From the NCBI RefSeq assembly GCF_000224145.3, contig NC_020175.2, positions 1,984,143-2,048,142 on the forward strand: 64,000 bases of DNA. Reading direction: 5' to 3'. Shown in pieces: positions 1 to 15,100 of this stretch. Positions within the stretch are counted from its first letter, which is position 1, and each line of letters begins with the position of its first letter. This DNA comes from Ciona intestinalis. Lineage: Eukaryota; Chordata; Ascidiacea; Phlebobranchia; Cionidae. Under the pieces are notes generated by a model. It ran no database searches, was not told the DNA's origin, and saw only the letters and a program-made list of their open reading frames with translations. The position numbers and the translations under genes are program-made.

Positions 1-100
1 AATAGACTACAGGTGTTGTAAAAGGGTGTTAGTTATACCAAAAATATGTGTTTTGTACAGTTTAAATAAGATTTTATGGTTTGCCAAAACTGCTTAAAAG

Positions 101-3100
101 GTGAATCTGGCTGCCAGATTAATGATGCACTACCCAAACCATGTGTCATGTGACTTCGAAACTTACAACAACTCAAAGCTCTCCAAAGACATGTTCACAA
201 GATTGCCACATCGAGCTATGAAAGGAGTGGGGAACGTAGTGGTTTATGATTACACAGAAGGAGAGAGGAAATCCGCTGGAACAACAACTGTTGTTGAACC
301 AAAATATCCAATTATTGGGAGATTTGAAGAAACTGAACTTTTTATGACCGAGCTGAGAGAACTCAAAGTTTCACAAGTAAATCAAATTTGTATCAAATTT
401 TGTTAAATAATGTTAGGTAAAGTAAAGTATATATATAGACCCCTGACTCGAATATGCTAAATATTATTATACGCATTATCTTTCTAAACAAGTAAAGTTT
501 AAAAATCAAAAGTATTTTAAAGCTAATACATTAAGTCTTCATAGTCATTGGGTAAAGAACGAAGAGTGATCGTGTTTGAAGGTGAAGCAGGTTATGGTAA
601 AACAAGGATGATGCAAGAAATACAGGTTTCTGTTTTACTTAATTTTCTTAACTTCGATTGTTGGCATGTGAAACCAGTAATTTTATCTTTTTCCTACAGA
701 AACAAATAAAACAATTCCATATGCCTACATCAAGGCCCTCTTAAAACAGACCATGAAAACATTTTCCGACAGCAAATTTTTCCTGCGGTTTCTAATATAA
801 GTTTAACAGTATTTCTGTTCATGGAAAACTATGGGTTTCTGTCAAAGCTATGGAATAACTGCTGCGTCATAGTACTTTGTGGGCGAGCGTTTATGAATTT
901 GTAAATTGGATGTGTTATAGTTGCAGTATCATGATGAATTGCCAACCTTTTTAATCGTGTCCCCTATGTCGTCATGCTATACCCGCCGCGCATGAATTTT
1001 TTATACGTTGAAACAAAAAATCCAAACAAAAATATCACCTACCAAGTTACAAACGTGGTGAGCAGGCACCAGGTGTATGAAACAGAACATAGGCCTTTGC
1101 ATTGCAATGTGAGAATAAACAAGTTGCAGTTATTATTTGTAAAAGGTGTAAAACTTAACTTATAACTTTGCAGTGGCGAGCAGGTTCAGAAGGTGTTCGC
1201 GTGATTGCATTTACGTTATCCATCAATGATCTCAATTCACCGTACTTTGCCATGAAAACACTTGTAGAGTTGTTACTTGGAATTGAGGGGTGCAAGGATC
1301 AGAATATACGAGAACAATCTTTACTTCAGGCTGTGGATAAGGAGGATGAAGATCAACTATGTCTTCTAAATGATATTGTAATGGTCAAATTTCCAATGTC
1401 ATCTAAGGTGGGCCAGATTGTAAAATATGTTAATGAAATAGTGCAGTGCTTCCCAATCATTTTACAGTGACCAAAGTAATATAAATCATAAACTTATGAC
1501 CAAGCTTTAAAAACCTTATTTCTCAAACCAACTTGTCACATTTTGTAAGAATGCATGTGACACCATTATTGGGTAATCCACCAGTTTTGGGATGTTAGTA
1601 CAATAATGAAATAATTTGCGACAAGTTATTTTGCTTACTTTTTTAGATTGAGCAAATGGATTCAGAAAATCGCACCCGTGTACTTCATCGAATTTTGGTT
1701 CATATGGTGCAAAAGATCACTGCTAACCAATTTGTTTTATTTGCTCTTGATGATGCTCAAAATGTGGACAGTGACTCCTGGAAATTTATTACAACATTGA
1801 GTAAAGATTCTCGTGCTTTGTGTGTGCTTACGATGAGACCGTTCAGCCCCGATAAACCTCCATGTCAATCTGCAAAGCAGGTTTTTAGTTTGATTTAAAT
1901 TGATGCAAGATACTTGTGAAGTTGTGATAAATGAAAGCACATAATACTGTAGTAATTTTAGTCAGTTTATGGAAATCCACATAAACGTGGTCTATATATC
2001 ACATGTAACGCATGTTTTTTGTATTATTTGTTGCCACTAGATTAAATTGAATTTAAGTGTATTTGTCTAAGAAATATGTTTTCCAAATTAAAATATGCTA
2101 AGCATTCACTGCATACCATTTTTTTATGAAAGTAGTCCGAATTAATTTTAAATGGCAGTATGGCACAAATCTGGCACCCAGCAAATATTTTTATTTCATA
2201 AAAGGCATTAAACAGGTGCTGTATCATCCAAAGACAATGTATGTGAAGCTAGGTGGTTTAATGAATGAGCATCTAACTCCACTGGCATGTCAGTTTTTAC
2301 AAGTTGAACGAATTCCACTTGAGTTGGAAATGATACTTGTGCAACGAAGCTATGGAGTTCCTCGTATGTTTACAAATGATTTTGTGATAAAACTAGGGTT
2401 TTTTTATTGCATTTTATTAAAAGTGTATATGTGTTTGTTGTTTTTATTGTCTGTTTTAAGAAATATAATTTTCATTATTTCATAGTATGGTGTGAGCAAT
2501 TGGTAAAGGAGATGAACACAGCTGGAATTCTATTAATTGTTCCACTGAATGACAGACACCTGTTAAGTAAGTTTGTGGTTTAAAAAAATTATTGTAACCT
2601 GTCAGCATATAATTTCTTCATAAAGATTCTCAAAATATCAAGTAATTTGGGTTTGTGTTTAATAGGCCTATGACTCTGGTTAAGAATATAGGAGGCTCGG
2701 TGCTCCTACTAAAAACATAAACCTTCATTTAAATTTTGTTTTATTAGATATATTATACGGTATGGAAAATGATAATGTTGCATCAAATTAATAAAAGTTA
2801 AATATTTTAAAAGCTAACCAATACTAAAGCATACGCCGTTCAAATTTAAATGTGGGCGTATGTGTAGTTGAGTACAACACTTAATGATACTTTCCCCAAC
2901 CCATTAGTCACTAATGGGGTTGACCAGGTTGTCAGTCATTTCACCCACAAAGTTACATATGTGGTAACTCAGACACCAGGTTTATGGAATAAAACATAAC
3001 GACTGTCATTTCTCCACTACACAAAGGTTACATTTATTTATTACATTCATACAACTCATAACTTACACGTTCATTTTTTCGAATTGTCTTGACCCCCCCA

Positions 3101-6100
3101 AAAAAGAAAAAAACAATAACACCCACAAAGCTGTTACTTGGTAACTCCTATGTAGGCATGGGGTATATGCACACCAGTGTTATAACCTTTAAGAATAAAA
3201 ATCCGACGATCCTGTTTACAAATTAAATTGGTATATGTTAAAAACACAGATAGCGATAAAAAACACGGAGAAAGTCAACACAAGTTTAACCTTTCACGTC
3301 ACAGACCAAGTGTTGGAGTGGCTGATAGGTCGCTGATAGAACGGAGAAAAGAATCTCAGTTTGAAACAACTGGTGATTGAATTATTTACTAATTAATTTT
3401 TATGTGGGTCTGAAACACTGAAAGCTATTGAACTATTATAGCCAAATTTAAACTTTTATTGTTTGCATATAAATTGAGTAAAATACAGTTTGAGAAATAG
3501 CGTCAACAAAGCTGTGCCATTAATTTAGATTTAATTTTCAGTTGTCATTAAGTCCAGAAGCACTGTTTTATATGGCCTAGTTAGAATTAAAGTATTACAG
3601 ATATTTATATAGGCCTATTCAATAGCATTGAACATAAATATTTATGTCACATTTGATAAAGTTTTAAGATGGTAATGTTTGTATGCTTAGTTGCCAGACA
3701 AGGAAGTGAAACCTTCAGCAAAGCAAATTTGAATCAAAGTGACAAAGAAAAAGACATGGTGCGGAAAATATAATATATTTACTGTCTATGAAATTCTCCA
3801 TGAAATTACGCAACTGCCGTGGTGTTATTTAGGTGCAGCAGTAGTAAAAAAAAATTGGCTTAGTTAAAAATTACTGCTCATATGATTAACAAAGTTAAGA
3901 TCATTTATGTTAGACACTTATGTATGAGTTGTTTAAGGAGTTAGCGATAATGTTTATTGTATATGAAATACTAAAATTCACATAATTTTGAGTTGGTGTA
4001 TTTATTAACCAGGAAAGCAACTTAACCTTATTGGCCCAACCCAATGGCCACTAATGTAAATTGTCAATCATATATAAACAACAAATATCCTCTAAGTTAT
4101 ATCTGTGGCAACTCGTAGGTAGACACAAGAAGTTTAAAATAGAACATATTAGAACTGTCGTTGCATCACTACAACAGGATAAATAAATGTCATTCATTTT
4201 TTACGTTTGTTTTAAAAATTAACCTAAACTATAAAGAAACTGACAAAAACTTATATTTTTACAGTCGCCAAACAAAGAAGTGGATGAACAGACACATGTG
4301 GAAAATGATGAGGATCAACAAAATTCATATCAGGTAAATCAGATGACTGTTTGAATAAATGATAACGTTACAAAAACTTTGTTTTATCTCTTAAGTTATT
4401 TATAGCAATTAAAATATGAATAATATGGAAAATAAAAGACTGGAAGGTAATAAAATAACATAATTGTTATGTCATGTTTAGTATGAACATGTTTCTAGAT
4501 GCATATAGTAGGAGTGACTGTTAATTTCCACAACAGACACTTGGGTTAAGTCATCAAAATGTAATGAATATAACAGCATTGTTCTGAAAGGAAGAAAGAG
4601 TCTGTAAATACATGGTTTTAATTTAGTACTTGCTTAACCAATTTCTTAAAAACTTATGATTAAATTAATGTATCCTATATTTATCCTTGTGTCCTGGGCT
4701 GATGTCATTTAATATGGGTGTTCTGTTTCATACATCTTGTGATAGTTTCCAATTGGCACATGTGTAACAATATAAGATTATTTTGTGATTTTCTTTGTCA
4801 TAACAACATAAAAATATTTGACAGTCGGGGAGATTGAAGAAAAATAAGCATTCCATGAAGTCATGGACAGATCGTATTAAATGGAGAAACAACAGTAAAA
4901 CTGGTACTTAGTTTTTTGTTCAAGTACTTTTGACTGTTTCTTAAAACTAAAAATACTGTAAATGTGAAACATTTTCTTAAATTTTCTTGTTATGTCTCTT
5001 ACATTTTCCTTTAATGTCTCCATTACAAGAAAATGTTATACATTTTTGTAGTAAAAATACACTTTAATGATAAAAATGACAAGAAATAATACATTCTCAT
5101 CCAGATATGGGCAACTTTTTAAACCAATCAAATGAGGAAATTTCTCAGGAAAGTTCTGAAACTAAAATTAAAATTCAAACACAGACAAGTTCTGTAGCCA
5201 TGGAATGTGTAGTAAAACCAGGTTTTGATCTAAGCAAGTTCCCTGTGCCTGCATCTATAAGGGGTATGGCACTCACAAGGTAACTCATACACTAATTTTA
5301 ATTTAACTTTTTAAACAATATTTAATTAATGAATGAAACTTATTTATCTTCGCATGGTGGTCAATAACAGATTTAAAACACAAGGGCTTTGTTTTTTTGA
5401 CCACATACCTGCTTTTAAGTTACCACATATGTAAGCTTGTGGGTGACTATGGCATTTTGCTGTACAACTATAAACAATTAAGACGTTGAAATTGCAATTG
5501 TCTTGCCAAAAGAAATACTCCCACAAGGATGGCTTTTGATTCGGAAATCTGTATTTTTCTCTGTGCCACATTGCCGGAGTAAAATTTTTTGGTAATACGT
5601 AAAATGGTAAAGGAATTGAAAAATCAAAAAGAACTGAATTAGACTGACCCTTTTGTCATTATTTACCTTTTTCTTTAGGCTATTGCCCTTCATATTAGTT
5701 TGTGTATTGCATTATGTTGCAATATTACTAGTGAAGTTACAAGTTACTCTTTTCATATTGCAATATTACTGGTCAATTCCACTCCTACATTGTGCTGAAA
5801 CAATGCTTATACTGTTTATAAAAGTCAGATCATGTGGTCATAGCCTAATTCAAATTAACCATAAATTAAACATGAAAAAGAATAAATTTCATATTTGGGT
5901 TTTGAGTGAAAAAAAATGAACTTTTTGTATTCTAGCCCCGCTACTAAACTGTCTAAGTTAGTTGTAATTTTTGTGACTGTTCATTAGAGGTATGCCCTTT
6001 TATTTTAATATACTGTCCTGTGCTTTCAGATTAGATCGTATGAAGCCATTTGAACAACTGGTTGTAAAATGTGCAGCTGTGGTTGGTGGTAATGTTTCTA

Positions 6101-9100
6101 TTCAGATGCTTCAATCTATTGTACCTGGATACCAAGAAGAGAAATTTCGTCGGGCAGTTTTTCAGCTGATGCGATCACGTGTGTTTGAATGTGCATCTGC
6201 TGATGTTTCAGAAAGAGATTTAAACCGAAAGAAAAGCGTAAGTTTTATGTACGTTGTTTATTTGTTACATTTTTGTTAAACTTTGTAATATTAGATTATA
6301 TTTCTTGCCCAGTAAATCCTCCATTATCCATACCCTGTATAAACGGACCTAAATTATCCATTTATTTACTTCCTTAATTTTGTAATATTACAGTCAAGTA
6401 AACTAATTCTCTTCAAACTTAAATGTTGACTTTTTCATTAAATATTTGGCTGATATGCAAGTTATCAACACTTAACCCAATACTGTCCTTGGTTGCTTTT
6501 TTTGTGGTTTGGAAAAAAACCTGCTCCTACACAGTTCGCATGTTTACCATAAACTGCCAAAATTAAATCTTCACTAATGTTTCCTAATGCTGAAAGATGT
6601 TTCGTAATCCTGAATATTTCTTTAGCGTAACAACCTGAAGTTTACACATAGTAGTCTAAGATTTCTTTTCACTGTCTTTGGTGTTACCAATTACCCCCCA
6701 AAATAATATTTAACTTATTGTAGATTCAGCTTGGTGGTATGTCACCTTGCATAACATGTGCGTGTCATAAAGTATCAACGTTTGGTGGCGATGATGTAAT
6801 GAATAAAGATGAGCAAGTTGCAAAAAGGTTTGTAAAAATACTAATAATAAGAAAGAAAAAATAGTATATTTGTTTTTGGGTAATCTATCTAACCAGTATA
6901 TTCTATGATTACTATACTGAGAATATAATTTAGTAGTGTGGTTGAAAATGGGACACCTTTAAAACAAAAAATCCAAATATCCTGATTATTTTTTAAACAA
7001 TAAACAGGTTTATGGGAGTCATGAAAATACGGCTTTAAAATTCTTTAAATGATCTTTGTTTACTACCAAATGGAAAGAGAGAATGGAATGAAAAGGTGTC
7101 CCATCCTACTATATATATATATTATTATATGATTTATATACATATAATTTCAATAAATATATTGTATATAATGTATGCCTGCATACTGGTTTAATATTGA
7201 ACAGTTTTGTTTACAAATTCATTGAGTTAATTGCAGATGTGAGCAATATAAGTTTCGTAACTCTCTTGTGCAAGAAACTGCTTATCAACTTTGGTTAAAA
7301 GATCAAAGAAGATCGCTCCATGAAGCTTGCGCTCATTACTTGGAAGGGAAAATTAATGAGGTGTATGGGTTGAAATATTTTATTTCATTTTGTACGGATG
7401 CCAACATTTGTCAGCCATGTAGAAAAAAATCCTATATAAAATTGCATATGGGGTAATTGCTAACAAGTCAGTGATTACGGAGTGTTTGAAACAGAATACT
7501 TATATTGTACAACTGTGGTGCACCGTCATAGGAATATACAAAACTTACAATTATTTATTCAATTTAGGTAAATACATGTACAGGTGCTTCTTTATTTTCA
7601 GTATTGTTTATACCCCTTGATACACACAGTTTTGGCAAACTAGATTTTGGTAGGTGCTTATTACTGGATCAACAGATGAAGTGGTCACAAAACAATTTCG
7701 ATTGTCAAGAAATTCAGAAGCAAAAAATGATGAGAAAGAGACAGAAAGTTCGATGGCTCTTCCTGTAAGTATAATATACATTCGGTTTTATTGAGAAATA
7801 TTTTATTATAGAACAGAGTCGGTTCTATGCAGTTCTAAATATTTGACTAGTTTTTTTCACTTAAGGTTTGAATACTAGTCAGTACTACTTAATTACAGTT
7901 CATCAAAAAATCTATAGATACAAAAAAACTAGATACCAAAAAAATATGGATTAAACTTGGGTAGTGCATCAGACAATGAAAAGATAATACTTTTACTCGT
8001 CGTAAAACTGTTCTCTAAACATATGCTAGTTGTGGTCATCACCATTAAGCATCGCGTGCAACTAACTTTTAAGGCATGTTTATATATTCCTCAAGAATCT
8101 GGATTTTTTGATTTAAGATCATCAGTTATTTGTTCTACATTTATAGTACTGTGGGGAAACACAGGATACCTTTAGCACATAGTATCCAAATATCCTGATC
8201 GTGTTTTAAACAACCAACAACGTCTATGGAAGTCGTGTGAATACGGTTTAAAAATTCTTGGAATTTTCTTTGTTTACTACCAACTGTGACAAGAAAATTA
8301 AACGAAAAGGTGTCCCATCTTCCCCCTCCCTTTTTTATATAAAGATGTCCTGTTAGGCACCATATGCGATGGCTTTACACAGCTTTTGCCTGCTTAGGAG
8401 TAATCACTTAAGTATGAAATTATGTAAAATTTTGGTATGACAAGGCATTAGTGACCACTGTTAATACAGACAATAGATCTAACAAGTGAAGAAAATTCAG
8501 CACCAGTTGATCAAGATGGCAAGTTGAATATTGAAAAAGAGGTAACATGTAACATCTTAAATATTTATATTCCCAATTAAAAAACAGTTACTCATGATTG
8601 TAAATAAATATATGGAAAAATATCTGTAAAAAATGTGAAGCTGTAGACCAGTAACTCACATGTTGCATAAATTTTGCAATGTTTTTTTAAGATTTTAGTG
8701 TCCTTAATCAGACTTCAATTTACATTTTGTTACATTTTTTTTTCTGCAAAAGTTTTATTGTGTTTACTATCTTTAATTTAATTGGATAAATGTATTATCA
8801 TTTATCCTCGCTGATGGAGCAACTGTGACTTATTAATAAGATGTATTATTTTATACAACATGCTCACTCATTAGTTACAATAAAATTACTTTTATCGGTG
8901 ACTTTTGCTATTTTTATGTTTTCATATACAGCAGCATAATAGAGATTCTTTTCAAAACAAAATAAATATATTATTTTAGAAGGAAACCTGTAGTACCATG
9001 CTTGGTGTGCCTGACGCTGGTTCAAGACGATTATCTCGTTGTTCTGTGATCGGTAGAATGAATATAGATGGTGTCGGTGCACGGAAGTCATTTTCTAGAC

Positions 9101-12100
9101 CTCTTGTACTGCAAGTAAATATTCTGTTTTTTAATAATTTTATTTGTCTTTTAATTATGGTAGCGAAAATTTAGAAATATTTTTAACGAAAAGACAGAAT
9201 ATAGCGACAAAAAAACAGTTATTAAAACAGGCTACAATAGGGGGAGTAGGCTTTAAAGAGGATTGACCGGAAGATTAGGTTATGAGATTATTTAAGATAT
9301 CTTTGATTGTTTTTTATTAGAATTGTGTTTTATCATTATTATTTGTTTACCTGTATGGGGGAGGTTTCTCAGATTTATAAAACAAGTGATATTGAACATA
9401 TGTGTCATGCATGCCACTTTGTGACGGATTTTTTTTTTTGTATGATTAGCAATTGTAACCCAATCACACATACATGGACAATGGTATCAGCATTGAGCTT
9501 TAAACTAATGGACAGCTGTGCAATGACACTGGTGTAACATACATGGTAACTCCACAAAGTAACATACATGGTAACTCGTAAGCTGGCACGAGTTGTTAAA
9601 CCCGTGTTATAACGACTGTCGTTTTCCAGCCACGCGAGGATAAAGTAAGTTACATTCATTCATTCATTCATTTATTCATTCTTCAACACATAATCAGAGT
9701 AGTATATTTTTTTTATTATGTAGGATGAGTTTAAATTGGCAAACAAATAAACAACTTGCATATTAACTAGGCAGAAAACATGCCAGCGGATTACACATTA
9801 CATACTAACAATGAAAACCAAGTAAACCATGTTCGTTTTCAAATTGAAAATCAAGAAAATAAAGGTAGCGTTGGTAAAGTGCTTGTTTTGTTAGAAAAAT
9901 AAAGATTCATAAATAGTTTGGTTATGAAGTTGGTTATTTCCATTACAGCTGTTATTTACATACCTAAGTTGCTTAATATGAGGAAGTAGATTAACAATAG
10001 GTAGAAAAATGACAATTTTTAAATTATTATACATGCCAAGATTAAACATGCACAGTTTCTAGATAATATCTAAAAGCAGCTTGTCTGGAAAATTTTAAAT
10101 AAACACTTTAGTACAACTGTACAAGACTGTTAGGGGAATTTTAAAAGAGAGTGCTTTTTTGTTTGTTTTGAATGTACATTCTTTTTCGCAGAACTAAATT
10201 ACTTATTTACATATTATTTTATGATCAGGCATTGAAGAGATTGAAAATGTTCAGGAAATGCTAAATCCACTTTCTGAAGCAATGTAAGTAATCGCAAGTA
10301 ATTAAAAATTATATTTTATAGCATGGAAATTTTTCAGTTTATCAAGTAGTATCTAGTAGGGTAGTCAATATTGCAGCTTACAAGATGTTTGTGGTGGCTG
10401 AAAACAAAGATCTAGGTACTAATTAACATTTGATTTGATTTGTTTGACATAATCGTTGACATAGTAGTTAACCTGTTTTTGTATGTCTACAAAAGATCAC
10501 CAATGCTTTAATATTAATTTGAACTGAATATTTGGATCTCTGTAAAAGAATGAAAATCACTTGTTTACATAGCAGTTTAACTTCGTTCATAAAGCGGCTT
10601 TAAACTTACACTCAGTGTGTATAAATCGGCTTTTCTGTGATAGTGTTGTTCTAGATGAACTTGGAGGTTGACGTACTTAAGTGTGTAATATTTACAAAGT
10701 ATTCTGTTGTCTCACAGTGGTAGTGCAGAACAAAGCAGGAAGATGAGCCTTGGACCGATGTGGTCGCAATCAGTTGGTTTATCAGCAACTTATGAACGTG
10801 TTATTAACAACACAGAAGAACAAGCTAAAAGATTATCTGGTAAATCTTGTTTGTTTTATATTTACTGGGTTAGACCAATTTTGGTTAAGTGTCTTGTCTA
10901 CAAACACATTTTGCCGGCAATAAATGCATCTTTAAGCCTCGACCTGTATTCTCTAGTCCAGTGGTTCTTAAACTTGTTTGTATGCTTTACCCTTTTAACA
11001 AAGATGATCATCAGATTTACCCCCAACATGTAATATAGCGCTAATTTATTAAAAAGCAAAAACAGCTAATTACATCAGTTATATTTAATGCGACGAATGT
11101 GCTAGCTTTTTGGCAACAAGTTGTTTAATGTCTAATGTGGATTTTGATTGGTGGCTTATTTACCCCCTAAATACGAGGAACTTACCCCAAGAGGTAAATT
11201 TACCCCAGTTTAGGAAACGCTGCTCTAGTCTGTAGGTGAGCACTTTACCTGCTGTGCTACGATGCCCAGTGCCGTGTATTTTTGCCAATTTCAAATTAAT
11301 TAATAAAATTGAGGTGTTCAAGTGATGATGTAAACAGTTGAAAAATTAATACATACCAGTATACCACCACCACACATAGTTTATGCGCTGTAGAACGTTT
11401 TGTTTCTTCACATTCATGTGTTCTTTAAAAACTGTACTCTCTTTTTACCAGTTTTAAATCTAAACAGCTTTATATCTTTGCTTTAATTTACAGCATTGAC
11501 CTTGCAAATATCAAGGACACCATATGAAATTCAAGATACATTGTCTTTGCTTTATTCTCAACTTGTTCATCATTGTCAGAAAGCATCAAACACAGAGAAG
11601 ACGATTGAATATTATTTAAAAGGTAATCAAGCTAAGCTTAAACTTATTGGTCATGTGAATTTTTAAAATTAAAACACTTTTTCTACATAGACCAAATCAA
11701 ATTAAAACTTAATAAATATGTGTTGATACGCAATGCGAAGATAAGCTGCCTAAAAAGGCACCATAGCACAGTTGGTTAGCGAGTCTGCCTTTAACTCAAA
11801 GGTAATAAGTTCAAGGCTTGACACTGCTACCACTGTGGGCGTATGTGTCCTTGGGCAAGACACTTAACGGCAATTGCATCAACCCAGTGGTCACTAACGG
11901 GTTGTTTAAATTATAAGCCCCCCAAAAAATAATCACTCTCAAAGTAAAATACTTGGTAACTCGTAAGCTGGCAAGAGGTGTATGAAACAGAACACCCAAG
12001 TTCAATGACCTGACGTGCGAAAACTAAGTAAGTTAGATTCATTCACTCACCTAAAGGAGATTTAAACATATTTTCAGTTGTAAATCTTTTTAAACATTAG

Positions 12101-15100
12101 CTGCTGAATCAAGCATAGCAACCATGCACCTTGCTCCTGCATTGCAATATTTACAAGATGTGAACAAAATCGTGGATAATTTAGACAAGGGTCTGGACAT
12201 TATTTCAAATTTCACAGAAGATGATGATCTTAATCTAGATGACACTAAGGTCAGTTGTGCTAAATATAAATTCACTTGGACAGGTTCTTTAGAACCTCTG
12301 GAAGTGGATTTGTTAGTGTCTTGACATTTTGTTGCCACTTGAGATTTTTAACTGTTGTTGTATTATAACAGCTGCTATATTTATTAGATGTTTACAAAAA
12401 GTCATACAATATGTTGTTTTACAAATTTATTTGCCAAAGCTTAATAATTTATGCCTAATGTTTGGATTACACTGAAAAATAGGTTTAAAACTATGATCCA
12501 AATTAAATGGTGATAACTCATACAAGTGCCTAACATTAATCCCAGGTTTAGTTAAATGACCAAAATAATTTAGGTTCTTTCAGTTGGTCGTGATACACAA
12601 GCAAAAATACAAACGCTGCTTGGCCAAGTGCTATTTCAGCAAGATCAACTAGATGAAGCTCTTCCACACTTTCTTAAAGTTGGTATCTAATATGTTTATT
12701 GTTGATTGAGATTTAATGTCAATTCAAAGTTAGCAATTTTAAGCTAACCATTTCTGACACTAATCGATAGAACTTAGCACCCAGCCACTTTGGATGAATG
12801 AATGACTTTTCAGTGACCTTTTTTTAATTTATAACATGGCGCTTTTGAGTTAGTTACCATTAGCTAGCTCACTTGCCTAAAAAAAGAAGGCATAAATGTT
12901 TTCGTAGTCATTTTTTAAAAAAAGAGGCTTTCTCAGATCAAGAGAGGCGGTCCAGATCAGTTGTTCAAATTCTTATCTATATGTATAAAAAAAACAAAAA
13001 AAACATCACCCACAAAGTAAGATGCATGGAAACTGGTAAACTGCCATGAGGTGTATGAAACAGAACACCCATGTCACAACGACTGCCATTTTTCGGCCAC
13101 GCAAGGATAAAGCAAGTTACATTCATTCATTCATAATTGTAAATCATGACATAACTGTAGTGACCTCTTTTCAAATGCTCAGGCTCTTAAGATACTGCAT
13201 TGCAAATTACCGACGAACAGAATTATTATTTGGATTCAGACTATGTATGAAAAACATGTTCAAAATCTGCACATTAAACAACCAAGCAAGTAAGTAATGG
13301 TGAAGTTTATGAATATTACCAATTATACACATTCAGTGTTTATAAACAATTATATGGATGGCATCTTGCTCTACTGTTTGCCGTGTGTATGCAAATTTTA
13401 TCCTGGAAGTTTGCATGCTGAAATGACAATTTTGTAAAATGTGGATTCTCATTTAAGTTTATGTTTTAATAAAAGTAATATTAAGTCAGAAACTGCAAGA
13501 AATTGTGAACCATTAGTAAAAAAATAAGCAAGTGCTTGCGATATATTTTCAGAAAGAAACATGTATGCGAGAATTAATTACAATCGCATCTATATTTTTA
13601 AAACGCACGTATATTTATTTTCTTTCAGTTTAAAGATACAATTAAAGGTAGATTCTTAGCACTATTCTTTTAGATGAAACTTGTACCTGGTTTATGGTGC
13701 AGATATTTTAACAGAATTATTGTTTATAGATACATAGGCAGCGCATCCAGTAAGCTTGCGAACAAATATGTTGAACAAGTGAGATGTCTTTCATATGTCT
13801 GGCAGATTCTGCTAAACCAAAGCAATTTTCCAAATAAAATGCAGCTATCCAAGCTAGTTGCGTATTTACAGGTAAATTAAAAATTTATTGTACCAAAAAC
13901 CAATATTGTTTTTTTACAAATCACTCTTTAAAATTGGTGTTTTCTTTTTTCTTGTTTTTAAAGTTCTGCATACACTGCATGAATTAGTTTAAAAAGTAGT
14001 AGCCATTCTGGTAAAAAGTGTTGCAAAAAAAATACCTATGTCACACTTACTTATAAGTTGTTAGAGTTGTCATCTTATAAAACCATAGAACATTAAATTA
14101 AAGGTTTTAGGCATAATATAAGAAATACCCTGAATACAATTTTAACGTCCTAGCTTATAACATGGTATTTATATTGTTAATGTGACCTGCTGAATAGGAT
14201 ACAGAAACATTGGTAATTAAAAAAAAATTAGCCATAAAAGTTTTTTTTTATGTTTTAACTTAGTCCACTACTTCCAGTTAAACAGAGCAGAAGCAGCAGA
14301 TGATGATCTACAAGAGTTAATTACAGCTTATACTTACATGATGCAGTTTCATCATATTGCTGGTGATATATCACAAAGTGCATATTATGAAAACAGGGCA
14401 ACTGCCAGGTGTTTGGATTTGCCAAAAAAACTCACCTCGCCTGATTTGTACATCACTGGTCATCTGCAATTGGTAGGAAAAGAATTTTTATTTAATAATT
14501 TTGTTGGAATTGAATGCTCCAGCATAAAAATTATTATAAAGTAAATTAACCAAACTAGTTGTATGAATATCAAGACAGACAAATGTAGGGTTAAAAAATC
14601 AAAGTTTATTATTGCTAGACTCTGAGATTATTTCCAACACATTTATAAATTTGGCTTTAGTTAAATTCCTGACAAAAAAGGAAATATGAAAGAACTTTTA
14701 AAGTGGATTATATTTCATTTTGTAGTAGGATGGAATGAGACCTTTATGGGCTAATTGTTTATATAGTGACAACTTAAGCACCCTCATATATATATGTTAT
14801 CACAGGTTAGCTGTTCAGTACGTTTATGTTATGGGAAACTTTCTCATGCAACAACTGCTGGTTACAGAGCTTATAATATTGCAGACACGCTTGGAGACAC
14901 TCACATTAAACTAATTGGTCAGTCATAATATAACATATACCTACTTGCGCTTTAATGATTTCATAAAATATATTTAAAACCTTTTATACATATGAATTGA
15001 ATTAATGAATAAATGTAACTTACTTTATTCTTGCGTGCCTGGAAAACAACAGTCTTTATCACATGAGTGTTCTGTTTCATACACCTTGTGCGAGCTGATG

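Noticed and set aside
5653..5919. 88-codon hydrophobic ORF inside ADCY10
   Set aside because: It lies between two well-supported ADCY10 exons and its hydrophobicity simply reflects T-rich intron sequence.
11756..11830. Possible tRNA gene
   Set aside because: A- and B-box-like sequences are present, but the same head is fused to the repeated SINE body in several copies and does not form a clean cloverleaf by eye.
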